The notes under the pieces were generated by a model that saw nothing but the letters and a program-made list of their open reading frames with translations, was not told the DNA's origin and did not search any database. A stretch of 12,257 nt of DNA from Flavobacteriales bacterium UBA7443. GTDB taxonomy: Bacteria; Bacteroidota; Bacteroidia; Flavobacteriales_D; Sanyastnellaceae. Made by a program: the position numbers and the translations under genes. Where the stretch lies: contig DLQB01000025.1 in NCBI GenBank assembly GCA_002477505.1, positions 1 to 12,257 of the forward strand, in the 5' to 3' direction. Positions 1 through 6,125 of the stretch are shown one piece after another (the first letter of the stretch is position 1; every line of letters begins with the position of its first letter).

Positions 1-876
1 GCGTTTCTGAGCACCGATCACGATTGGCATGGGCAAAGATTTCGCGAAGGTCTGCGATCGCATGTTGTAGCGCAAAAAGTCAATCACGTCTTCATCACCG
101 GCGACAAAAGCCCCAACGGTAGCCATGGCTTTAGCGAAGGTCCCGAAATAGACGTCGATTTGATCTTGGACACCTTGGGCATCACCTGCGCCTCTTCCGC
201 TGTCTCCGATGGTTCCAAAACCGTGCGCATCATCCACAAAGAGCCGGAAACCATAGGCTTCTTTGTAAGCGCAGATTTCTTTCAATTTGCCTTGGTCACC
301 CGCCATCCCGAATACCCCCTCCGTGACGACCAATATTCCTCCGCCTGACTGGTCACAAATGGCTTTTGCACGGTCCAATTGCTTGACAAAGGAATCCATG
401 TCGTTGTGCTGATAGACGAAGCGCTTTCCTTGGTGCAAACGTACACCGTCCACCATGCACGCATGGGACTCGGAGTCGTACACGATGACATCATGCCGGC
501 TCACCAGAGCCTCAATGGCCGATTGACACCCTTGATACCCATAATTCAACAGGAATGCATCCTGCTTTTGCATGAAATCAGCAAGTTGATTTTCGAGCAG
601 CTCATGCTGCGATGTCTGTCCCGACATCATCCGCGCACCCATCGGGTAACCCATACCCCAATTGGCCGAAGCCTCTGCGTCAACCTTCCGCACATCCGGG
701 TGATTGGCCAAGCCGAGGTAATTGTTCACGGACCAGACCAAAACGTCTTTGCCGCGAAAGGTCATTTGGTTGGAAATTTCACCCTCCAGCTTCGGGAATG
801 TAAAGTATCCGTGGCTCTCACGTGCGTGTTGGCCTAGCGGGCCACGGTCGTTGCGAATGCGATCAAAAATATCCAA
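1..876 (-). CDS. spt: Serine palmitoyltransferase-like alpha-oxoamine synthase (PLP-dependent), partial
   Basis: This is a fold-type I PLP enzyme of the KBL/AONS/SPT family. Such enzymes condense an amino acid with an acyl-CoA and release CO2. The sequence resembles the Bacteroidota group assigned to serine palmitoyltransferase, the first step of sphingolipid synthesis, through signatures such as NNYLGLANHPDVRK, YPMGARMMSGQT and GYQGCQSAIEALVSRHDVIVYD. Visible active-site residues are His138 (ESHAC, stacks on PLP), Asp215 and His218 (VDDAHGFG) and the Schiff-base lysine Lys249 (YFGTFAKAMA). The 292 visible residues run off the left edge; family members have about 395-420, so roughly the last quarter is missing. 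No ATG lies between the in-frame upstream stop and Met38. TTG at 876, giving MDIFDRIRNDRGPLG, is the best start because homologues begin with similar residues. The gene diverges from bamD. The family call is firm; a 2-amino-3-ketobutyrate ligase or another acyl-CoA specificity cannot be excluded. Confidence 0.85.
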   Translation of the reverse strand, partial: MDIFDRIRNDRGPLGQHARESHGYFTFPKLEGEISNQMTFRGKDVLVWSVNNYLGLANHPDVRKVDAEASANWGMGYPMGARMMSGQTSQHELLENQLADFMQKQDAFLLNYGYQGCQSAIEALVSRHDVIVYDSESHACMVDGVRLHQGKRFVYQHNDMDSFVKQLDRAKAICDQSGGGILVVTEGVFGMAGDQGKLKEICAYKEAYGFRLFVDDAHGFGTIGDSGRGAGDAQGVQDQIDVYFGTFAKAMATVGAFVAGDEDVIDFLRYNMRSQTFAKSLPMPIVIGAQKR

Positions 877-898
877 GGCGATAGGTTTAATTAAGCGA

Positions 899-906
899 CA
901 AACTTA
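899..906 (-). promoter_or_regulatory. Candidate -7 promoter element for the SPT-like gene
   Basis: Read on the minus strand, this is TAAGTTTG, a perfect match to the Bacteroidota sigma-70 -7 consensus TAnnTTTG. It ends 23 bases before the proposed TTG start at 876, so transcription would begin some 15 bases upstream of the start codon and give a very short leader. No convincing TTG -33 element is seen at the usual spacing of about 19-21 bases. The match could therefore be chance, but it lies in the divergent intergenic region where a promoter is expected. Confidence 0.4.
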
Positions 907-972
907 CCATCTACCGGGTATTAAACCTTGGATTTCAAAGGAGACTTCTCCGAAATTTTCCATCTTTTCCGA

Positions 973-1000
973 TTTTGAGGCTAAAAACAGGAAAGTTTTG
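973..1000 (+). promoter_or_regulatory. Weak candidate promoter of the bamD operon
   Basis: A TTTTG (973-977) could be a -33 element, and AAGTTTTG (993-1000) matches TAnnTTTG with one mismatch in the first base. The spacing of 15 bases is shorter than the usual 17-23 for Bacteroidota promoters, so this is only suggestive. It would give a leader of about 50 bases before the ATG at 1059, which agrees with that start choice. Confidence 0.2.
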
Positions 1001-1058
1001 CCAAAATGAACGGGGCTTCTTGCTGAGAAATGCAAAGCCAATTACCTTCGCCCCCACG

Positions 1059-1931
1059 ATGCCATTATCTCCAAAATTGCCGAAGCTCACGGCTCACGTA
1101 TTTAGCCCGGGAGCCTTCGCTCACATGTTGCTTGGGTCAATCTTCGTTTCACTGGTCCTCTTCAGCAGTTGCAGCGATTACAACAAGATCATGAAGAGCA
1201 CCGATTTGGACTACAAATACGAGCGAGCGCTCGGATTCCTGGACAGCAACAAATGCTTCGGTGCGCTCCCCTTGCTTGAGGAGGTAGCTAGCTTGTCGCG
1301 CGGAACAGAACGCGCCATTGACGCGGCATTTTACCGTGCGCAAGCCCATGAATGTGTCGGAGATTTTTACCTCGCTCGCTACCATTTTAAAACGTTCGCC
1401 AAAACATTCCCGAACGATAGCAGAGCGGAATCTGCTCAATTTCAAGCCGCTATCTGCAGTTACAAGTTGAGTCCAAAAGCCTCCTTGGATCAGAGCGAAA
1501 CGGAAGCTGCAATCAGCGAATTTCAGCTCTTTATGGACCGTTACCCCTCCACGCTATACCGGGACTCATGTCAGACGCTTGTGGACGAACTGCGGTACAA
1601 AATGGAAGTAAAGTCATACGAATCCGCAAAACTCTATCACCGCACCCAAAAGTATAAGAGTGCTGTCATTGCCTTTGAAAATGCATTGAAAGATTTTCCG
1701 GACACACCTTTCCGCGATGAAATCCAGTGGCTCATCGTAGATAGCTACTATCAATATGCCAAAATGAGCACCGAACGAAGGAAATTGGAACGATTCAACG
1801 ATACCATTGAAGCTTTTCTTACCTTTGTCGCCCGTTTCCCTGATAGTCAATACATGAACAACGCGCAAGCCGTTCACTCAAAGTGCATCAATGCCATTGA
1901 AAATCTGGAGGCCAACCAAACCATTGAATGA
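1059..1931 (+). CDS. bamD: Outer membrane assembly lipoprotein BamD
   Basis: BamD is the essential lipoprotein of the BAM complex. It sits on the periplasmic face of the outer membrane and helps BamA insert beta-barrel proteins. The protein (290 residues from this start) has a lipoprotein signal with hydrophobic core LLGSIFVSLVLF and a lipobox ending FSSC; the acylated Cys is residue 38. A run of TPR-like helices follows. The Bacteroidota BamD signatures are MKSTDLDYKYERALGFL, RYHFKTFAKTFPNDSRAE, SLDQSETEAAISEFQLF, DRYPSTLYRDSC and ALKDFPDTPFRDE. I chose ATG 1059 because it gives a lysine-bearing n-region. The frame is open upstream from TTG 975, and ATG 1125 would give a bare 16-residue signal with no positive charge. 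It is the first gene of the operon and overlaps rpoZ by four bases. The TonB-dependent receptor encoded nearby is a typical kind of BAM client. Confidence 0.93.
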   Translation: MPLSPKLPKLTAHVFSPGAFAHMLLGSIFVSLVLFSSCSDYNKIMKSTDLDYKYERALGFLDSNKCFGALPLLEEVASLSRGTERAIDAAFYRAQAHECVGDFYLARYHFKTFAKTFPNDSRAESAQFQAAICSYKLSPKASLDQSETEAAISEFQLFMDRYPSTLYRDSCQTLVDELRYKMEVKSYESAKLYHRTQKYKSAVIAFENALKDFPDTPFRDEIQWLIVDSYYQYAKMSTERRKLERFNDTIEAFLTFVARFPDSQYMNNAQAVHSKCINAIENLEANQTIE

Positions 1932-2284
1932 CCATGAACTTCAAGTCCATCAAAGCTGAAAAGACGACCGAAACCCGCGACAGTCATGAGCTGGAGAAGA
2001 GCGGAACAGGCAACTTGTTTGAGACCATTGTGGTGCTCAGCAAGCGCAGCAACCAATTGGCTGTAGAGATGAAACAAGAACTCAACGCCAAGTTGGAAGA
2101 GTTCATCACCCCCACGGATTCACTGGAAGAAGTGTTCGAAAATCGCGAACAAATCGAGATTTCAAAATTTTATGAGCGTCTCCCGAAGCCCCACAGCGTG
2201 GCCCTGGCAGAAATGGGAGAAGGACTCCTCGGAATCGACGAGAAAGAAGAGGCTGAAGAAGAATCCGAAGGAAACGAAGATTGA
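1928..2284 (+). CDS. rpoZ: RNA polymerase omega subunit, Bacteroidota type (Rpb6 family)
   Basis: Omega is the small subunit that binds the beta-prime C terminus and assists assembly of RNA polymerase. The 118-residue protein has the divergent Bacteroidota form. Its core helix region, GNLFETIVVLSKRSNQLAVE, parallels the LVLVAARRA-type helix of classical omega. It is followed by LNAKLEEFITPTDSLEEVFE and the signature EQIEISKFYERLPKPHSVAL. The C-terminal tail (about residues 104-118) is almost wholly acidic. The start ATG at 1928 overlaps the bamD stop as ATGA, pointing to translational coupling; ATG at 1934 is an alternative that would shorten the protein by two residues. Placing omega between bamD and coaBC differs from the gmk-rpoZ-spoT context of proteobacteria but is, as I recall it, normal in this phylum. 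Confidence 0.9.
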   Translation: MTMNFKSIKAEKTTETRDSHELEKSGTGNLFETIVVLSKRSNQLAVEMKQELNAKLEEFITPTDSLEEVFENREQIEISKFYERLPKPHSVALAEMGEGLLGIDEKEEAEEESEGNED

Positions 2285-2310
2285 GCACCTGGCGGAACTC
2301 ATTTGCCGCC

Positions 2311-3513
2311 ATGTTGCAACACAAAAAAATCTTACTGGGAGTCACTGGGAGCATTGCGGCCTATAAGTCCGCGCTGCTCGCCCGTGAATTGCAGCGTCGT
2401 GGTGCAGAGGTGCGCGTGATTATGACACCCTCCGCTACGGAATTCATTACACCATTGACCCTTGCAACCTTGACAGGGCATCGGGTCTACAGCGACTTCA
2501 CCGAGAATAAAGATTCTGGGGAATGGACCAACCATGTCGAATTGGGATTGTGGGGAGATCTTTTCTTGATTGCGCCCGCCACCGCTCAAACCCTCAGCGC
2601 AATGGTCGCTGGCACCTGTGACAACTTCCTCATGGCGGTTCATCTGAGCAGCCGCTGTCCAGTCATTGCAGCCCCAGCGATGGACCTGGATATGTTTCAG
2701 CACGACGCGACACAAACCAATCTCAAGACCCTCCAGAAACGGGGCGTGCCCATTATCGAACCGGAATCTGGCCCCTTGGCATCAGGGCTGGATGGAAAAG
2801 GGCGCATGGCCGAGCCAGAAACCATCGCAGATTGGTTGGAGTCGTGGTTCCAATCCCAAGCGCCTCTCGCTGGTAAAAAGGTCGTCATGACTGCAGGGCC
2901 AACTCACGAGCCCATCGATGCCGTTCGTTTCATCGGAAACAGAAGTTCTGGGAAAATGGGATTTGCTTTGGCCACGGCATTGAAGCAATCGGGCGCAAAT
3001 GTGCATTTGATTTCCGGGCCCGTGCAATTATCCGATCCGCTTGGCGTTCATGTCACGCGGGTAGAAACGGCTGTTGAAATGCATGCAGCAGCTTTGGAAG
3101 CATTCAAGACCGCCGATATTGGTATCGCCACTGCGGCAGTAGCCGATTTTCGCGCAAAATCAAGTGCCTCCGAAAAATTGCACCGAAACGAAATGCCCGC
3201 AGCCATCGAATTGCATGAAAACCCCGACATCTTGGCGGATTGGGGAAAACAGAAGCGAAATGACCAATTGCTCGTCGGTTTTGCGCTTGAATCAGATGAT
3301 GGCGTGAACAGCGCGAAATCCAAGCTAGAACGAAAAAACCTGGATATGATCGTGTTGAATAGCACGGCCGACCCAGGTGCTGGGTTTGGAACAGACACGA
3401 ATAAAATTTCTGTTTTTGAGCAAAATGGGAATTCGCATATTTTTGAACTCAAATCAAAAGAGGAGGTTGCCCAAGACATCGTCCAACTCATTCAGATACA
3501 ACTGCAGCAATGA
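2311..3513 (+). CDS. coaBC: Bifunctional phosphopantothenoylcysteine decarboxylase / phosphopantothenate-cysteine ligase
   Basis: CoaBC (Dfp) makes 4'-phosphopantetheine for coenzyme A. CoaB joins phosphopantothenate to cysteine using CTP, and the FMN-dependent CoaC decarboxylates the product. The 400-residue protein has both halves. CoaC covers about residues 1-185, with GVTGSIAAYKS, catalytic His75 (NHVELG), PAMDLDM at 123-129 and ASGLDGKGRM at 157-166. CoaB covers about 190-400, with TAGPTHEPIDAVRFIGNRSSGKMG (Asn210), AAVAD at 275-279 and Lys289. Two CoaC active-site residues differ from E. coli Dfp at the same numbers: Asn125 is Asp and Cys158 is Ser. The CoaB KXKK motif reads KLHR. I chose ATG 2311 because MLQHKKILLGVTGSIAAYK matches family N termini and preserves E. 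coli numbering; an in-frame TTG at 2281 overlaps the rpoZ stop but adds an atypical leader. The stop overlaps porD by four bases. Confidence 0.95.
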   Translation: MLQHKKILLGVTGSIAAYKSALLARELQRRGAEVRVIMTPSATEFITPLTLATLTGHRVYSDFTENKDSGEWTNHVELGLWGDLFLIAPATAQTLSAMVAGTCDNFLMAVHLSSRCPVIAAPAMDLDMFQHDATQTNLKTLQKRGVPIIEPESGPLASGLDGKGRMAEPETIADWLESWFQSQAPLAGKKVVMTAGPTHEPIDAVRFIGNRSSGKMGFALATALKQSGANVHLISGPVQLSDPLGVHVTRVETAVEMHAAALEAFKTADIGIATAAVADFRAKSSASEKLHRNEMPAAIELHENPDILADWGKQKRNDQLLVGFALESDDGVNSAKSKLERKNLDMIVLNSTADPGAGFGTDTNKISVFEQNGNSHIFELKSKEEVAQDIVQLIQIQLQQ

Positions 3514-4427
3514 TTCAATCCATAAACACCCATTTTATCGCTTTGTCATGCGCTAGCATCCTGTCTTTTGCTTTTGCTCACGTCCAAGGCCAAGAATTGA
3601 ATTGTCGGGTACAGGTCATTGCACCGCAAATCGCCAACGTTGAGTCTTCCATTTTTGAATCAATGGAGGAAAATATCCAGGAATTCATGAACGGTCGTCG
3701 GTGGACCGATGATCAAATTTTGTTCGAAGAGCGCATCGAATGCAGCTTTCAAATCACGATCTCCGAAGCTCCTTCGGCTACCACATTCAAAGGCACTTTG
3801 CAGGTTCAGAGTTCAAGGCCCGTGTACAACAGCGACTACAATACTTCCATGCTTCTGGTCAATGACAGCGACTTTGACATTAGCTGGGACGGAAGCAGCA
3901 CCATCCAATTTAGCATCGACCAATACCGGGACAACCTGTCTTCCGTTTTGGCCTACTATGCATACATGGTCTTGGGCATGGATTACGACAGCATGGGGCT
4001 GGAGAGCGGCACACCGTACTACTTGAAAGCACAAACCATCGTAGCCAACGCTCAGAATTCCGGTCCTTCCGGCTGGAAAGCCAGCCAAGGACAACAAAAC
4101 CGCTATTGGTTGGTGGAGAACATGCTCTCGCAAACTTTTCGTCCGGTGCGCAATTGCCTTTACTATTATCACCGCATGGGATTGGATCAACTTTTTGATG
4201 ACGTGGAACGCGGACGATTGGCCATGGCAGATGCGTTGATTGAAATGCGACAAACCCATCGCATTCGCCCTTCCTCCTATAATCTCCAACTCTTTTTCTT
4301 GGCGAAGTCGGACGAAATTCTCAAAGTGTTTGGTCCAGCACCCGAAGCGGAGAAGACCCGATTGCTTCCTGTTTTGAAGCAAATGGACCCCGGAAACATT
4401 TCCAAGTACGACAGCATCTTCAGCTAA
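3510..4427 (+). CDS. porD: Type IX secretion system protein PorD (DUF4835 family)
   Basis: The protein (305 residues) matches the DUF4835 family, named PorD for its link to the Por/type IX secretion system. That system exports proteins with conserved C-terminal domains across the outer membrane and supports gliding or surface attachment. The molecular role of PorD is poorly defined. Visible features are a Sec signal peptide (hydrophobic stretch about residues 9-23, probable cleavage near residue 27 or 28, just before ELNCRVQV) and conserved blocks FMNGRRWTDD, ISEAPSATTFKGTLQVQSSR, SVLAYYAYMVLGMDYDSM, SGTPYYLKAQ and NRYWLVENMLSQTFRPVR. Length is close to the family norm of about 300. The ATG overlaps the coaBC stop as ATGA, and recN starts 12 bases after its stop. 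Its presence suggests the host has a type IX system encoded elsewhere. The family assignment is firm; the functional name rests on recalled nomenclature. Confidence 0.88.
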   Translation: MIQSINTHFIALSCASILSFAFAHVQGQELNCRVQVIAPQIANVESSIFESMEENIQEFMNGRRWTDDQILFEERIECSFQITISEAPSATTFKGTLQVQSSRPVYNSDYNTSMLLVNDSDFDISWDGSSTIQFSIDQYRDNLSSVLAYYAYMVLGMDYDSMGLESGTPYYLKAQTIVANAQNSGPSGWKASQGQQNRYWLVENMLSQTFRPVRNCLYYYHRMGLDQLFDDVERGRLAMADALIEMRQTHRIRPSSYNLQLFFLAKSDEILKVFGPAPEAEKTRLLPVLKQMDPGNISKYDSIFS

Positions 4428-4439
4428 GCCTGCGACTCC

Positions 4440-6119
4440 ATGCTGAAGCGTCTCCAAATTTGCAACTATGCCCTGATTGAAGAATTGGAAATTCAATGGA
4501 ACCAGGGAATGACCGCCATCACGGGAGAAACCGGATCGGGGAAATCCATCGTTCTTGGCGCGATGGGGATCGTACTCGGTCATCGCACGGACGCGTCTGC
4601 TGTTCGGCAGGGCACGCAAAAATGTGTTATTGAAGCCACATTTCTGTGCCCGAAACCGCTAACCCAATGGCTAAAATCAAACTCCTACGAAGCTTGGCCA
4701 GAAATCATCTTGAGGCGGGAATTGAATGCCGAGGGACGATCTCGTGCTTTCGTAAACGACAGCCCTGTGACAGCTGGAGAATTGCGATGGGTTGGAGAAC
4801 AGTTGGTGGACCTTCACGGCCAAGACAACACACGACTCCTTTTGACCCGGGCATATCAGTTGCATTGGATTGACGAACGCGCCAATCACGGTGACCTCAT
4901 TGTTTCCTACAAGGAAGCCTATGAGCAGTATGAACAGGCGAAGCAAACGCTTCGTGTTCTAGAGTTGGAAAAAGCCAAGCCTCAAACGGACTTGGACTAC
5001 CTCCAATATCAACTGAAAGAGCTGAGCGAGTTGCAACTTCAAGAACGCGATTGGAATGGACTTGAGGAAGAACGAAACGCGCTTGAGTACAGCGCGGAAC
5101 TCCGGCATGACTTGCAAACAGCATGGGCCGCTTTAACGAATGAAAGCCAAGGAAATTCGGCGATTGATCGATTCCAAGAAGCACGTAAACGCGTCGCTGC
5201 AACCACCCAACGTACTTCGCAATACGCAGCGCTTCATCAGCGGATGGAAGCCCTCGCCATCGAGTTGGGTGATCTTTGTCAAGAGTTGGAACATCAGGCC
5301 GAATCTGTGGAAGAGAACCCACAAAGATTGCACGTCCTGATGGAGTGGTTTGATGATCTTCAGAAAATACTACATAAGCACAACGCCCGTGATGCACAGG
5401 CTCTGATGCAACTGGAAGAAGGAATGAAGGCTCGCCTCGATAAAGCTTCTTCCGTCCAACACGATTACGAGGCCGCCGTTGAGCGCGAGCAGCAGGCCAA
5501 ACAGGTCCTACTCCTTCAAGGTCAAGCTTTGATGACGAGTCGGGAAGCCACCGCTACCGAACTCGCCGTTCAAATACAAAACACGTTGCAGACCATGCGC
5601 ATGCCCCATGCCCAGCTCCTGTTCGAATTTTCGCTTGCTGAGCAGCCTGACCCCATGGGCATTGAGGCCATTGAAATGCGCTTTTCGAGCAATCCAGGAA
5701 TCGCACCCCTTCCTTTGCAAAAGATTGCATCCGGTGGCGAAAAAAGTCGCTTGATGCTCGCCTTCAAAGCCGTAGGCCATGATGCTGTCAGCATTCCAAC
5801 AATCATCTTGGATGAAATCGATACGGGGGTCAGCGGAAACGTTGCCAGTAAAATGGCGCAGATGATGAAACGGATGTCCCAACACCAACAAGTCATCGCT
5901 GTCACACACTTGCCTCAGGTAGCCGCCATCGCAACCCAGCATTTGAAGGTATCTAAGAAGGAGTCAAAAGAGACCACACACACGCTCGTAGAAGCCTTAG
6001 AAGATGACGTCCGCGTCATGGAGATTGCCTCAATGCTCAGCGGGACCGTTGTAAGTGACGCTGCAAAGGAAAATGCTGCGGCACTGATCGCCGATCACCG
6101 TTCGAAAGAAGTGGACTAG
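4440..6119 (+). CDS. recN: DNA repair protein RecN (SMC-like ATPase)
   Basis: RecN is an SMC-family ATPase in the cytoplasm that works with RecA in double-strand break repair, probably by holding DNA ends or sister chromatids together. The 559-residue protein has the expected order: N-terminal ATPase half with Walker A GETGSGKS (29-36) and LVDLHGQDNTRLLL, a long helical arm region rich in Glu, Gln and Leu (about 150-390), then signature loop IASGGEKSRLMLAFK (from residue 429), Walker B TIILDEIDTGVSG (Asp458, Glu459) and switch His490 in AVTHLPQVAA. All catalytic residues are intact and the length is typical (about 550). The start MLKRLQICNYALIEELEI matches family N termini. It is the last gene of the bamD operon and ends only six bases from the convergent receptor gene. 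I see no separate promoter in the 12-base gap, so expression probably follows the operon. Confidence 0.96.
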   Translation: MLKRLQICNYALIEELEIQWNQGMTAITGETGSGKSIVLGAMGIVLGHRTDASAVRQGTQKCVIEATFLCPKPLTQWLKSNSYEAWPEIILRRELNAEGRSRAFVNDSPVTAGELRWVGEQLVDLHGQDNTRLLLTRAYQLHWIDERANHGDLIVSYKEAYEQYEQAKQTLRVLELEKAKPQTDLDYLQYQLKELSELQLQERDWNGLEEERNALEYSAELRHDLQTAWAALTNESQGNSAIDRFQEARKRVAATTQRTSQYAALHQRMEALAIELGDLCQELEHQAESVEENPQRLHVLMEWFDDLQKILHKHNARDAQALMQLEEGMKARLDKASSVQHDYEAAVEREQQAKQVLLLQGQALMTSREATATELAVQIQNTLQTMRMPHAQLLFEFSLAEQPDPMGIEAIEMRFSSNPGIAPLPLQKIASGGEKSRLMLAFKAVGHDAVSIPTIILDEIDTGVSGNVASKMAQMMKRMSQHQQVIAVTHLPQVAAIATQHLKVSKKESKETTHTLVEALEDDVRVMEIASMLSGTVVSDAAKENAAALIADHRSKEVD

Positions 6120-6125
6120 CTCCAA

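Noticed and set aside
379..837. A 152-codon plus-strand open frame opposite the SPT-like gene
   Set aside because: The minus strand here encodes an unbroken, motif-rich PLP enzyme; the plus-strand frame has no recognisable features.
2281..2310. TTG start for coaBC overlapping the rpoZ stop
   Set aside because: It would add ten residues before the typical N terminus. ATG 2311 keeps the active-site numbering equal to that of E. coli Dfp. Translational coupling from the TTG cannot be fully excluded.
3813..4619. A 268-codon open frame on the minus strand across porD and the start of recN
   Set aside because: It lies fully antisense to two firmly identified genes, shows no domain, signal peptide or family motif, and its composition is that of a reverse-complement shadow.
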